40,057 bases of DNA from Pseudomonadota bacterium (GTDB lineage: Bacteria > Pseudomonadota > Gammaproteobacteria > Burkholderiales > Burkholderiaceae_C): positions 1 to 40,057 of the forward strand of contig JAEZLX010000152.1 of assembly GCA_023415035.1 (NCBI GenBank), given 5' to 3'. The notes beneath the pieces are model-generated. The model did no database searches. It worked only from the letters and a program-made list of their open reading frames with translations, and had not been told where the DNA came from. Shown in pieces: positions 1-9,218 of the stretch. Positions within the stretch are counted from its first letter, which is position 1. Every line of letters begins with the position of its first letter. The translations under genes and the position numbers were made by a program.

Positions 1-1
1 C

Positions 2-3000
2 AGCTACTACATCAACAACCAGCCGGTGCGCCGGCGCGACGTGCAGGACGTGTTCCTGGGCACGGGCCTGGGGCCGCGCGCCTACGCCATCATCGGCCAG
101 GGCACGATCAGCCGGATCATCGAATCCAAACCCGAGGAGCTGCGTCTGTTCCTCGAAGAGGCCGCCGGGGTCTCCAAGTACAAGGAGCGCCGCCGCGAGA
201 CGGCCAACCGCCTGGCCGACACGCGAGAGAACCTGACGCGGGTCGAGGACATCCTGCGCGAGCTGGGGGCCAACCTCGACAAGCTCGAAAAACAGGCCGA
301 GGTGGCGGCCCGCTACAACGAACTCAACAGCAAGGCCACGCTGAGGCAGCACCAGCTGTGGTTTCTCAAGCGCGCCGAGGCCGAGGCCGACCAGGCCCGC
401 ATCAAGGCCGAGGCCGCGCAGGCGGTCAACGACCTCGAGTCGCGCATGGCCGACCTGCGCCGTGCCGAGGCCGAGCTCGAAACCATCCGCCAGGCGCACT
501 ACGCGGCGGGGGACCAGGTCAACCAGGCGCAGGGCAAGCTGTACGAGGCCAGCGCCGAAGTCGGCAAGCTCGAGGCCGAGATCCGTTACGTGGTCGAAGG
601 CCGGCAGCGGGCCGAGCAGCGCCTGCTGCAGTTGCGCGAACAGGTCACCGGCTGGGCGACGCGCCGCCAGGAGGCAGATGCCGAGCTGGAGCAGATCGCC
701 GGTGCCATCCTGGAAGCGGAAGAAAAATCCGCCATACTGGAGGCGCAAGGCGAGGAACAGACGTCCACGCTGCCGGCGCTGGAGGATGCCCTGCGTGCCG
801 CGCAGAATCGGGCCAACGAGCAACGTGCCAGCGTGACCCAGGTGCAGCAGCAGATCCAGGTGCTGGCGGCCGAACAGCGCAGCATCGAAGAGCAGATGCG
901 CCAGCTCAACCAGCGGCGCGAGCGTCTCATGGCTGATCGCAGTGCGCTGGCCGCGCCCGATGAAGCCCGTCTGCGGCAGGTGCAGGAACAGCTGGATGCG
1001 GCCAACGAGGCAGCCGAACTGGCCGAGGCCGTGTTGCAGGAACTGCAGGAACGCGTGCCGGAGCTGGACGAGCAGCGGCGCGCCGCCCAGAAGGCCGTCA
1101 ACGAGGAAACGTCGCGGCAGAGCGATCTGTCGGCCCGGCTGGACGCGCTCAAGGCACTGCAGGAAAAGGTCAAGACCGACGGCAAGCTCCAGCCCTGGCT
1201 GGCCAGGCACGGTCTGGATGGTCTGCAGGGGCTTTGGAGCCGGCTGCACATTGAGTCCGGCTGGGAAAACGCCCTCGAATCCGCCTTGCGCGAGCGCCTG
1301 TCGGCGCTGGAAGTGTCCCGTCTGGAAACGATCCGTGCCTTTGCCGGCGACGCGCCGCCGGCCAAGCTGGCGTTCTTCAGCACGGCCAGCGCGGCGTCGG
1401 TCCCCGCGGCAGTACCGCCAGCAGGCCTGCGGCTGCTGATGGACTGGCTGCGCATCAGCGACGCCGGTCTGAAGGCCTTGCTGGCAGACTGGCTGCACGG
1501 CTGCTTCACCGCCGACAGCCTGGACGAGGCGCTGGCGCAGCGCGCACAGCTGCAACCGGGGCAATGCATTTACGTGGCCAGCGGCCATGCCGTCTCGGCC
1601 CATGGCGTCAGTTTCTATGCGCCCGACAGCGAGCAGTCGGGCCTGCTGGCGCGTGCCCAGGAAATCGACAACCTTGACAAGCAGGTCAAGGCCCAGGTGC
1701 TGCTGACCGAGCAGGCACGTGCCGCCCTGGTGCGCGCCGAAGCGGCGTACACCGACGCCTCGCAGCGGCTGGTCTCGGCCCGGCGCGAAGCGGGCGAGGC
1801 GCGCACCCGCGCGCACGAGCTGCAGGTCGAGGCTCTGCGCCTGACCCAGCAAGCCGAGCAGACCCGCGCGCGCGGCGAGCAGATCGGCGCCGATCTGTCC
1901 GAGGTGGACGGCCAGCTGGAAGAGCTGCAGGAGCGCCGCGTGACCGCCGAGGCGCGTTTCGAAGAGCTGGACATGCAGCTGGCCGACAGCCAGGAACGTC
2001 ACGCCCTGCTGGACGATCTGGTGATCGAGGCCGAACGCAAGCTGAACCAGGCCCGCGAGCAGCAGCGTTCGCTGGAACGCAGCTCGCAGGAAGCGGCCTT
2101 TGCACTGCGCACGCTGCAGGCACGCCAGGCGGAACTGCGCCGCGCCATCGACACGGCGGCAGCCCAGGAACAGGCGCTGGCGCAGGAGCAGGTGACCGTG
2201 GCCGAGGAGCTGGCACGCCTGACCGATGCGACGGCGCAGGCCGGTCTGCAGGAGGCGCTGGCCGCCAAGATGGAGCGAGAGCAGGCGCTCTCGGCCCTGC
2301 GCAGCCAGTACGACGATCTCACGCAGAAGCTGCGCGCGATGGACGAGCGCCGCATGCAGCTCGAACGCGAGCTGGATCCGCTGCGCCAGCGCATTACCGA
2401 ATTCCAGCTCAAGGAACAGGCGGCCCGACTGGGCATGGAGCAGTACGCCCAGCAGCTCGAAGAAGCCCAGGCGGACCTGACCGCCGTGGCGCAGAGCATC
2501 ACCGAAGGCAACATCCGGATCCACGGCCTGCAGGGCGAAATCGACCGCCTGCACCGTGAGATCCAGTCGCTGGGCGCCGTCAACTTGGCAGCCCTCGACG
2601 AGCTGACCGCCGCGCGCGAGCGCAAGACCTTCCTCGATGCCCAGTCGAAGGACCTGAACGAGGCCATCGACACGCTGGAAGACGCGATCCGCAAGATCGA
2701 CAACGAGACGCGAGAACTGCTGGGCAACACCTTCGAGACCGTCAACGGCCATTTCGGCACCATGTTCCCCGAGCTGTTCGGTGGCGGCAATGCAAAGCTG
2801 GTCATGACCGGCGAGGAAATCCTCGATGCCGGCGTGCAGGTCATGGCGCAGCCGCCGGGCAAGAAGAATCAGACAATCCACCTGCTTTCGGGCGGCGAGA
2901 AGGCGCTCACGGCCATTGCGCTGGTGTTCGCCATCTTCCAGCTCAACCCGGCGCCGTTCTGTCTGCTCGACGAGGTGGACGCGCCGCTGGACGACGCCAA

Positions 3001-3190
3001 CACCGAGCGCTATGCCAAGCTGGTGACGAGCATGAGCCGCAAGGGCACACAGTTCCTGTTCATCAGCCACAACAAGATCGCCATGGAGATGGCCGAGCAG
3101 CTCATCGGCGTGACGATGCAGGAGCAGGGGGTCTCGCGCATCGTGGCCGTGGACATGGAGTCCGCTGTCGGCATGATGGAGTCTTCCTGA
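2..3190 (+). CDS. smc: Chromosome segregation ATPase SMC (5' partial)
   Basis: SMC forms the ATP-driven condensin-type dimer that compacts and helps segregate the chromosome. The frame is open from base 2, so the true start lies outside the window. About 1062 residues are visible against a usual length near 1170, so roughly the first 110, including the Walker A loop, are missing. The visible N-terminal head portion contains FLEEAAGVSKYKERR. Long Glu/Gln/Arg/Ala-rich coiled coils flank a hinge region at about nt 1160-1690. The C-terminal head carries the ABC signature LSGGEKALTAIAL (from about nt 2884) and the Walker B segment CLLDEVDAPLDD. The stop at 3188-3190 is followed 34 nt later by zipA, so smc-zipA-ligA is probably one transcription unit. 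An internal GTG at 26 could open a frame but sits inside conserved SMC sequence, so it is not a real start. Confidence 0.97.
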   Translation, partial: SYYINNQPVRRRDVQDVFLGTGLGPRAYAIIGQGTISRIIESKPEELRLFLEEAAGVSKYKERRRETANRLADTRENLTRVEDILRELGANLDKLEKQAEVAARYNELNSKATLRQHQLWFLKRAEAEADQARIKAEAAQAVNDLESRMADLRRAEAELETIRQAHYAAGDQVNQAQGKLYEASAEVGKLEAEIRYVVEGRQRAEQRLLQLREQVTGWATRRQEADAELEQIAGAILEAEEKSAILEAQGEEQTSTLPALEDALRAAQNRANEQRASVTQVQQQIQVLAAEQRSIEEQMRQLNQRRERLMADRSALAAPDEARLRQVQEQLDAANEAAELAEAVLQELQERVPELDEQRRAAQKAVNEETSRQSDLSARLDALKALQEKVKTDGKLQPWLARHGLDGLQGLWSRLHIESGWENALESALRERLSALEVSRLETIRAFAGDAPPAKLAFFSTASAASVPAAVPPAGLRLLMDWLRISDAGLKALLADWLHGCFTADSLDEALAQRAQLQPGQCIYVASGHAVSAHGVSFYAPDSEQSGLLARAQEIDNLDKQVKAQVLLTEQARAALVRAEAAYTDASQRLVSARREAGEARTRAHELQVEALRLTQQAEQTRARGEQIGADLSEVDGQLEELQERRVTAEARFEELDMQLADSQERHALLDDLVIEAERKLNQAREQQRSLERSSQEAAFALRTLQARQAELRRAIDTAAAQEQALAQEQVTVAEELARLTDATAQAGLQEALAAKMEREQALSALRSQYDDLTQKLRAMDERRMQLERELDPLRQRITEFQLKEQAARLGMEQYAQQLEEAQADLTAVAQSITEGNIRIHGLQGEIDRLHREIQSLGAVNLAALDELTAARERKTFLDAQSKDLNEAIDTLEDAIRKIDNETRELLGNTFETVNGHFGTMFPELFGGGNAKLVMTGEEILDAGVQVMAQPPGKKNQTIHLLSGGEKALTAIALVFAIFQLNPAPFCLLDEVDAPLDDANTERYAKLVTSMSRKGTQFLFISHNKIAMEMAEQLIGVTMQEQGVSRIVAVDMESAVGMMESS

Positions 3191-3224
3191 GCAGACCGGA
3201 CACGCACGCACATCCTTTCCCACC

Positions 3225-4403
3225 ATGAGCACACTGCAACTGAGTCTGGCGATCATCGGCGGCCTGGTATTGGCCGGCGTCGTGGCCTACAACACCTGGG
3301 TGACGCGCCGCAGCACCCCGCGCACCGTTCGCGATCCCATGCCACCCGTCTCGCGCGATGCCGAACCGTCGCTGGGGGATGAAGGCCTGATGTCCACCGA
3401 TCCCTTGGACCGCGTGGAGCCGGTGCTGGGCGATCCGCTGGTGCCCGGCCCTGATGTGGCCGAGCCGGTGGAGGAGGGTGGCACCGACACCTCGGCAGCT
3501 GCCGCGTCCGTGCCCGCCGCCGAGGCGCGTACGCCGCCGCCCGCGGTCGTGACGCTCAACCAGGCGGTGCAGGTGCCCGACAGGCGACTTGGCCTGGACG
3601 CGCTGATCGACGTGATCGCACCGCTGTCGCTCGATGCTCCCGTGTCAGGCGATGCCGTGCTGGCTGCCATGCCTGCGACCCGCCGGGTCGGCAGCAAGCC
3701 TTTCGCGGTCGAGTGCCTGAACGAGGCAGGCGAGTGGGAGGCTCCGCGCCCAGGGCAGCGTTACACCGCGCTGCAGGCAGGCGTTCAGCTGGCCAACCGG
3801 CTGGGAGCGCTCAACGAGATCGAGTTCTCGGAATTCGTCATGAAGACCCAGGCTTTTGCCGACGCCGTCGGCGCTGCGCCGGACTTCCCGGACATGCTGG
3901 CCGAAGTGGCGCGCGCGCGCGAGCTCGACGCGTTTGCCAGTGGTCACGACGCGCAGCTGGGTTTCGTCCTGCGTGCCCGCCGCGCGGCCTGGAGCCCCGG
4001 CTACGTGGCACAAAACGCCAGCCGGCTGGGCTTTGTCGTGGGCGCGCTGCCGGGCCGCATGGTGCTGCCGGCAAGCCAGCCCGGGCAGGTGCCGGTGCTG
4101 AGCCTGATGTACGACGCGCAGGCTGCCATGGCCGACGATCCGGAACAGAGTGCCCTGCGCGAAGTGTCACTGTCGCTGGAGGTCACGCACGTGTCTCGCG
4201 AGGAACAGCCCTTCCCGCGCATGCGCCAGGTGGCCACGGCGCTGGCCGAGGCCATGGACGGCGTGGTGAGCGATGCCGCCGGCCAGCCGCTGACCTCGGA
4301 GATGATGGACAGCATCGGCGCCGACCTGGAAAACCTCTATGAAGCGCTGGAGGCGCGCGATCTGGCTGCCGGATCGCCGCAGGCACGCCGGCTGTTCTCA
4401 TGA
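3225..4403 (+). CDS. zipA: Cell division protein ZipA
   Basis: ZipA anchors FtsZ polymers to the inner membrane during Z-ring assembly. The 392-residue product has the family layout: an N-terminal membrane helix at about residues 5-24 (LSLAIIGGLVLAGVVAY), a Pro/Asp/Glu-rich variable linker to about residue 150, and a C-terminal FtsZ-binding domain from about residue 160 (FAVECLNEAGEWEAPRPGQR onward). Position between smc and ligA supports the call, because this order is common in Burkholderiales and ZipA sequences are otherwise poorly conserved. The stop codon overlaps the ligA start in an ATGA arrangement, implying translational coupling. No strong Shine-Dalgarno is visible before the ATG at 3225. 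Confidence 0.92.
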   Translation: MSTLQLSLAIIGGLVLAGVVAYNTWVTRRSTPRTVRDPMPPVSRDAEPSLGDEGLMSTDPLDRVEPVLGDPLVPGPDVAEPVEEGGTDTSAAAASVPAAEARTPPPAVVTLNQAVQVPDRRLGLDALIDVIAPLSLDAPVSGDAVLAAMPATRRVGSKPFAVECLNEAGEWEAPRPGQRYTALQAGVQLANRLGALNEIEFSEFVMKTQAFADAVGAAPDFPDMLAEVARARELDAFASGHDAQLGFVLRARRAAWSPGYVAQNASRLGFVVGALPGRMVLPASQPGQVPVLSLMYDAQAAMADDPEQSALREVSLSLEVTHVSREEQPFPRMRQVATALAEAMDGVVSDAAGQPLTSEMMDSIGADLENLYEALEARDLAAGSPQARRLFS

Positions 4404-6460
4404 CGGGAGACCTGTTCGAAGGGCTTGAGCCGCAGCCTTCCAGCTCGCCCGAGGCGCGCGCCGCCGAACTGCGCCGCCAACTGCACTACCACGCGCACCG
4501 CTACTACGTGCTGGACGCGCCGGAGATCCCTGACGCCGAGTACGACCGCCTGTTCCGGGAGTTGCAGGCCATCGAGACCGAACACCCCGAGTTGCGCACG
4601 CCGGACAGTCCGACGCAGCGGGTCATCGGCCAGGTGCTCGACGGTCTGATGCCCGTGCGCCACGCCGTGCCCATGCTGTCGATCCAGACCGAGACCGACA
4701 CCACGGCCGAGGGTGCCATCGCCTTCGATGCCCGCGTGCGGCGCGAACTGGGGCTGGCGCCTGAAGAGCCGCCGGTGGAATACGCTGCCGAACTCAAGTT
4801 CGACGGCCTGGCCATCAACCTGCGCTATGAGCACGGCGTGCTGGTGCAGGCAGCTACCCGCGGTGATGGCGAGACCGGAGAAGACGTGACGCAGAACATC
4901 CGCACCGTCGCGCAAATACCCCTGCGCCTGCAGGGCATCGAGGCCGAGGTGCTGGAGGTTCGCGGCGAGGTCTACATGAAGCGCTCGGCCTTCGAGCGGC
5001 TGAACGAGCGCCAACGGGAAAAAGGTGAAAAGACCTTCGTCAACCCGCGCAACACGGCAGCTGGCGCCGTCCGCCAGCTCGATCCGGTGGTGACGGCGCA
5101 GCGCCCGCTCAGTTTCTACGCCTATGGTCTGGGCGAAGTGCGTGGCTGGGAGGTACCGGCCACCCACGGCGCGATGCTCGACGCCTTCATCGCCATGGGC
5201 CTGCCGGTCTGTGAGCACCGCACCGTGACGCGAGGGGCGCAGGGGCTGGTGGCTTTTCACGACGCCATGAGCCGGCTGCGCGACAGTCTGGATTTCGACA
5301 TCGACGGCATCGTCTACAAGGTCAACAGCATCGCGCTGCAGCGTCAGTTGGGCTTCAAGACCCGCGAGCCGCGCTGGGCCGTGGCCCACAAGTACCCGGC
5401 ACAGGAGCAGATGACACGCCTGAACGCCATCGATATCCAGGTGGGCCGCACCGGCAAGCTGACGCCGGTGGCCAAGCTGGAGCCGGTGTTCGTGGGCGGC
5501 ACCACGGTCAGCAACGCCACGCTGCACAACCTGTTCGAGATGCGCCGCAAGGGCGTGCGCGTGGGCGATACGGTCATCGTGCGTCGCGCCGGCGACGTGA
5601 TCCCCGAGGTGGTGGGCCGTGTGCCTGGGCCGCGCGAGGGCTATGTGCCCAACTTCCGCATGCCGGACACCTGCCCGGTCTGCGGCAGCACAGTCGTGCG
5701 CGAGAAGGGCGGCATCGACCACCGCTGCTCGGGCGGCCTGTTCTGTGCCGCGCAACGCAAGCAGGCGCTGCTGCACTTTGCGGGGCGTCGGGCCATGGAC
5801 ATCGAAGGCCTGGGCGAGAAGCTGGTCGACCAGCTCGTTGACGGCGGACTGATCCGCACGCTGCCGCAGCTCTACACCCTGGGTGTGGCCAAGCTCGCCG
5901 CGCTGGACCGCATGGCCGACAAGAGCGCCCAGAACCTGGTGTCGGCACTGGAAAAGAGCAAGAAGACCACGCTCGCGCGCTTTCTTTTTGCGCTGGGCAT
6001 CCGCCACGTGGGCGAAGCCACGGCCAAGGACCTGGCACGGCATTTCGGCACGCTCGATGGCATCATGGATGCCGGTGTCGATCAGTTGCTGGAGGTGGCG
6101 GACGTCGGCCCCGTGGTGGCGCAAAGCATTCACACGTTCTTTCGGCAGTCGCACAACCGGGAGGTGGTGGAGCAGCTGCGCGCGGCGGGCGTCCACTGGG
6201 AGGAGGGCGAGCCCGCACCGAAGGCCAGCCAGCCCCTGGCCGGAAAGACCTTCGTGTTGACCGGTACCTTCCCGACCCTCAAGCGTGAGCAGGCCAAGGA
6301 GATGCTGGAGGCTGCCGGCGCCAAGGTGGCCGGATCGGTCAGCAAGAAGACCGACTACGTGGTGGCCGGCGAGGAGGCGGGCAGCAAGCTGGACAAGGCG
6401 CGGGAGCTGGGCATCACCGTGATCGACGAGGCGGGCATGCTGGCACTGCTGGCCGGCTGA
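4400..6460 (+). CDS. ligA: NAD+-dependent DNA ligase LigA
   Basis: LigA seals nicks in DNA during replication and repair using NAD+ as cofactor. The 686-residue protein is full length. The adenylation domain has the catalytic lysine in ELKFDGLAIN (Lys133). The OB fold follows, then a four-Cys zinc finger beginning CPVCGST and ending at the Cys of GGLFCAAQRK. Helix-hairpin-helix repeats come next (for example GIRHVGEATAKDLARHFG), and a C-terminal BRCT domain starts at PLAGKTFVLTGTF. The ATG overlaps the zipA stop by 4 nt. The cytochrome gene on the other strand ends only 12 nt past the ligA stop, and I see no hairpin terminator between them. Confidence 0.98.
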   Translation: MTGDLFEGLEPQPSSSPEARAAELRRQLHYHAHRYYVLDAPEIPDAEYDRLFRELQAIETEHPELRTPDSPTQRVIGQVLDGLMPVRHAVPMLSIQTETDTTAEGAIAFDARVRRELGLAPEEPPVEYAAELKFDGLAINLRYEHGVLVQAATRGDGETGEDVTQNIRTVAQIPLRLQGIEAEVLEVRGEVYMKRSAFERLNERQREKGEKTFVNPRNTAAGAVRQLDPVVTAQRPLSFYAYGLGEVRGWEVPATHGAMLDAFIAMGLPVCEHRTVTRGAQGLVAFHDAMSRLRDSLDFDIDGIVYKVNSIALQRQLGFKTREPRWAVAHKYPAQEQMTRLNAIDIQVGRTGKLTPVAKLEPVFVGGTTVSNATLHNLFEMRRKGVRVGDTVIVRRAGDVIPEVVGRVPGPREGYVPNFRMPDTCPVCGSTVVREKGGIDHRCSGGLFCAAQRKQALLHFAGRRAMDIEGLGEKLVDQLVDGGLIRTLPQLYTLGVAKLAALDRMADKSAQNLVSALEKSKKTTLARFLFALGIRHVGEATAKDLARHFGTLDGIMDAGVDQLLEVADVGPVVAQSIHTFFRQSHNREVVEQLRAAGVHWEEGEPAPKASQPLAGKTFVLTGTFPTLKREQAKEMLEAAGAKVAGSVSKKTDYVVAGEEAGSKLDKARELGITVIDEAGMLALLAG

Positions 6461-6472
6461 AACTTCCTGCAC

Positions 6473-6868
6473 TCATTTGAACTTGTAGTGGTCGCGGTTG
6501 AGTACCGCTGCAATGGCTGTGACCTCTTCCGGAAACAGCCCGAAATTGAACTTGGCGTTGCAGCCTTCGACCATGCCGCGCAGCAGCCCGGGCGTGTTGA
6601 TGCGGCCCTTGGGGTTGTAGATCGCGCTGCCGTCACCGCCCACCGACCGGATATGGCACTGCGCGCACTGGTGCTCGGCGATCAGGTCCTCGCCCAGTGC
6701 CAGGTCCGCATCCTTGAATATCTCCGCACCTTGAGCGCGGGCCGCGCCGGTCCAGCAGATTGCGAGGAGCAGCCCCGCCAGCACGCCCGCGTACCAGCCT
6801 GCCGAAGTGGCATTCATGCGCTGCCTGCGCGCAGCGGAACTGGGTTGATAGGTTTGTGCACGTGTCAT
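6473..6868 (-). CDS. Small exported c-type cytochrome
   Basis: A 131-residue protein with an Arg-rich N-terminus, a hydrophobic export segment at about residues 24-39 (WYAGVLAGLLLAIC) and probable cleavage after GAARA. The mature part carries one heme-binding CAQCH (Cys68, Cys71, His72). It ends with a helix (EEVTAIAAVLNRDHYKF) like the C-terminal helix of class I cytochromes. It probably carries electrons in the periplasm; its partner is unknown. I chose ATG 6868 because GGAG lies 6 nt upstream. An upstream ATG at 6934 lacks a ribosome site, and a downstream ATG at 6817 directly before the signal segment is possible. Oddity: where such proteins usually place the axial Met before the last helix, this one reads FNFGLFPEEV. 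Met99 is the only Met after the heme motif. Confidence 0.85.
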   Translation of the reverse strand: MTRAQTYQPSSAARRQRMNATSAGWYAGVLAGLLLAICWTGAARAQGAEIFKDADLALGEDLIAEHQCAQCHIRSVGGDGSAIYNPKGRINTPGLLRGMVEGCNAKFNFGLFPEEVTAIAAVLNRDHYKFK

Positions 6869-7241
6869 CTCGGTCTCCATCGGGTGGCAGCAGGCCTGAG
6901 GTGCTTCGGGTTTGGCCTGCAACAGTGCATTCATACCGCATTTGTGGGCCCAGATGGGGGTTTTCCGGGTTTCAATGGATCCCCCACGGCGGTGGTTCGC
7001 GGGATTGCACGCTTGCTGAGGACTCTCTGGCTTCCAAGGCCCAAGCTAGGTTCGTGCGTGGTTGGGCCGGCTTGACAAATCGCATGGGTCGGCGGCCGGT
7101 GGGAGCGAAAGGGATGAGATACTTGCCGCCTTGTTGAAGACGTCCCTGGAACATCTGCGCAAGGCGGGGTTGCCGGAATCGGCAGACTGAGGTTGTCCGA
7201 TTGTCTGGCCGGGCCGCCCGCTGCAGCGGAAAGCAAAAAGC
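6869..7241. other. 373-nt intergenic region between divergent cytochrome and deformylase genes
   Basis: This stretch must hold the promoters of both divergent genes, but I cannot assign either. A perfect TTGACA is at 7072-7077 on the plus strand, yet no good -10 lies 16-18 nt downstream. One short plus-strand frame (about 7050-7190) ends in a peptide with a helical, protein-like tail (DEILAALLKTSLEHLRKAGL) and stops at 7188-7190. It has only a TTG (7062) as possible start and no ribosome site, so it may be a small gene, a gene remnant or chance. No tRNA, strong hairpin or mobile-element end was seen. Confidence 0.5.
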
Positions 7242-7778
7242 ATGGCCATTCGTTCGATCCTCAAAATGGGCGATGCCCGCCTGTTGCGCGTTGCCCGGCC
7301 CGTCACGGCCTTTGCGACACCGGAGCTGCACGCCCTGGCGGCCGACATGGAAGAGACCATGGCGGCCGTCAACGGGGCGGGGCTGGCCGCGCCACAGATC
7401 GGCGTAGACTTGCAGGTGGTCATATTCGGCACCGGCGCACCCAACCCGCGCTATCCCGAGGCCCCCGTGGTTCCGAAGACCGTCTTGGTCAACCCGGTGA
7501 TCACACCCCTGGGCAGTGAAGAGGAGGAAGGTTGGGAAGGTTGTCTCTCGGTGCCAGGGCTGCGCGGCGTCGTGCCGCGCTGGCGGCGCATCCGCTATCA
7601 GGGCTTCGACTTGCAGGGCAGACCCATTGACCGCGAGGTGGAGGGTTTCCACGCGCGCGTGGTTCAGCACGAATGCGATCACCTGCACGGCATCCTGTAC
7701 CCGATGCGTGTACGCGATTTCTCCCGGTTCGGCTTCACCGAAGTGCTGTTTCCGGGACTCGACGCGGGGGACGACTGA
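7242..7778 (+). CDS. def: Peptide deformylase
   Basis: Removes the formyl group from the N-terminal Met of new proteins, using a metal bound by one Cys and two His. All three family motifs are present in the 178-residue product: GAGLAAPQIG (residues 45-54), EGCLS (99-103, with Cys101 as metal ligand) and QHECDHLHG (142-150, with His143 and His147 as ligands and Glu144 as catalytic acid/base). The start at 7242 gives the usual N-terminus (MAIRSILKMGDARLL), with GGAAA about 9 nt upstream. The housekeeping copy often sits beside fmt. This one instead sits after ligA and directly before efflux genes, so it may be a second deformylase; the rest of the genome is needed to know. The next gene begins one base after its stop. 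Confidence 0.96.
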   Translation: MAIRSILKMGDARLLRVARPVTAFATPELHALAADMEETMAAVNGAGLAAPQIGVDLQVVIFGTGAPNPRYPEAPVVPKTVLVNPVITPLGSEEEEGWEGCLSVPGLRGVVPRWRRIRYQGFDLQGRPIDREVEGFHARVVQHECDHLHGILYPMRVRDFSRFGFTEVLFPGLDAGDD

Positions 7779-7779
7779 A

Positions 7780-9213
7780 TTGAGAGCCGACAAGCCGACA
7801 TCTGCCGTGCTGGCCGCCGCCTTGCTGTTGCTGGCTGGATGCGCGGGCACGGAGGCCCGTTATCCGCAGGACATCTCCTCGCAGGAACAGGCGCTGCCGC
7901 AGCGCTGGTACGCGCCACCCCTGCCTCATGAGGGACAGACCACGCAGCTGACGCAATGGTGGCGGCAGTGGGGCGATCCCGTGCTGGCCGACCTGATTTC
8001 GGGTGCCCAGCAGCTCAGCCCGTCCATCGCGGCGGCGCGAGCCCAGGTGCAGGCCGCCAGGGCCGCCGTGGCCGGCGCGGAGGTGGCGGGCGGACCGCAG
8101 GTGTCCGCCATGGCCAATGCCGTGCGTGAGCCCAGCACCGAGCTGCCCCTGGGCACGACCTTGAGCGCCGGTTTGCGTGCCTCGTGGGCGGTGGACCTGT
8201 GGGGCGGCAACGCGGCCTCGGTTCGAGCCGCGCGCGCCGACGAGGCTTCGGCCGGCGCCGGCTGGCATGCGGCCCGCGTGCTCGTGGCCGCCGAGACGGC
8301 CCAGGCGTACTACGGCTATCGCCTCTGCCTGCGGCAGCTGGCGGTGGTGACCGATGATCGCGAGTCGCGTGAGCGCACGGCGCGCAGCAACGACATCACC
8401 GAGCGGGCGGGCTTCACGGCACCCGCCGTGGCGGCGCTGGCGCGGGCGAGCGCCGCCGATGGCCGCAACCGGCAGGCCCAGCAGCAAGCCGCTTGCGAGC
8501 AGCAGCTCAAGGGCCTGGTGGCACTGACGGGCATGTCAGAGCCACACCTGCGGCAGCAACTCTCCGATGCGCCACCCTTGCCCCGGCATGAGGCCCTGCA
8601 GGCGATGCTGTCGGTTCACGCCCTGCCTGCCGAAGTGATCCGTCAGCGCCCTGACGTGTACCGTGCGCAGCAGGACCTGATCGCTGCAGCCGAAGGCGTC
8701 AATGTCTCCAGGGCGGCGCTGTGGCCGTCCCTGAGCCTGTCTGGCAACGTGATGCGCAACCGGTTTTCCGGCGGTGGCACAGACATCACGCTGAACTCGT
8801 GGTCGGTCGGTCCGTTCACGCTGAGCCTGCCGCTGCTTGGGCGCGAAGGCCTGCGGGCCCAGGCCAGCGCGGCCGAGGCTCGCTACGAGGCCGCGGCGCG
8901 TGCGTATGCCGCGACGCTGCGCCAGGCCGTGGCCGAAGTGGAACATTCGCTGGTGGCTCTGTCGTCGCTGGCCGAGCGCGTGGAAGCCACCGATACCTCC
9001 GTGCAGGGCTACGACCGCTCGCTGCGCGCCACCGAGGCGCGCTACCGAGTGGGGCTGGCCAGCCTGAACGAACTTGAAGAAGCCCGTCGCCTGAAACTGG
9101 CCGCCGACAGTGCCGCCGTGGCACTGCTGCAGGAACGGATCCAGGCCTGGATCTCGCTGTACGTGGCGTTAGGCGGCGGTTTCGATCCCCAGCAAGCCCT
9201 TTCCCAGGAATGA
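7780..9213 (+). CDS. RND efflux outer-membrane lipoprotein (OprM/NodT family)
   Basis: The outer-membrane channel of a tripartite efflux pump. The frame is open well upstream inside def, but the credible start is TTG at 7780, one base after the def stop, with GGGGG about 9 nt before it. This start gives a short basic N-terminus, a hydrophobic stretch and a lipobox LLLLAGC with the lipidated Cys at residue 21. No ATG gives a signal peptide. The 477-residue product has the two-repeat TolC/OprM architecture with long Ala/Gln/Arg helices, the family stretch VIRQRPDVYRAQQDLIAAAEGV and a C-terminal ARYRVGLASLNELEEARR. The rare TTG start and 1-nt gap suggest translation is coupled to def. The membrane fusion protein gene follows directly. 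Confidence 0.9.
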   Translation: MRADKPTSAVLAAALLLLAGCAGTEARYPQDISSQEQALPQRWYAPPLPHEGQTTQLTQWWRQWGDPVLADLISGAQQLSPSIAAARAQVQAARAAVAGAEVAGGPQVSAMANAVREPSTELPLGTTLSAGLRASWAVDLWGGNAASVRAARADEASAGAGWHAARVLVAAETAQAYYGYRLCLRQLAVVTDDRESRERTARSNDITERAGFTAPAVAALARASAADGRNRQAQQQAACEQQLKGLVALTGMSEPHLRQQLSDAPPLPRHEALQAMLSVHALPAEVIRQRPDVYRAQQDLIAAAEGVNVSRAALWPSLSLSGNVMRNRFSGGGTDITLNSWSVGPFTLSLPLLGREGLRAQASAAEARYEAAARAYAATLRQAVAEVEHSLVALSSLAERVEATDTSVQGYDRSLRATEARYRVGLASLNELEEARRLKLAADSAAVALLQERIQAWISLYVALGGGFDPQQALSQE

Positions 9214-9218
9214 CACGC

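Noticed and set aside
4337..6472. A 711-codon minus-strand frame opposite ligA
   Set aside because: Shadow of ligA; the translation is low-complexity and lacks any recognisable domain.
6951..6990. Region with a T-loop-like string suspected to be a tRNA remnant
   Set aside because: No acceptor stem, D-arm or anticodon arm could be drawn around it.
7072..7077. Perfect TTGACA hexamer as a def promoter
   Set aside because: No acceptable -10 at 16-18 nt (GCCGGT is found there). It also cannot be an FNR half-site, because no matching partner follows.
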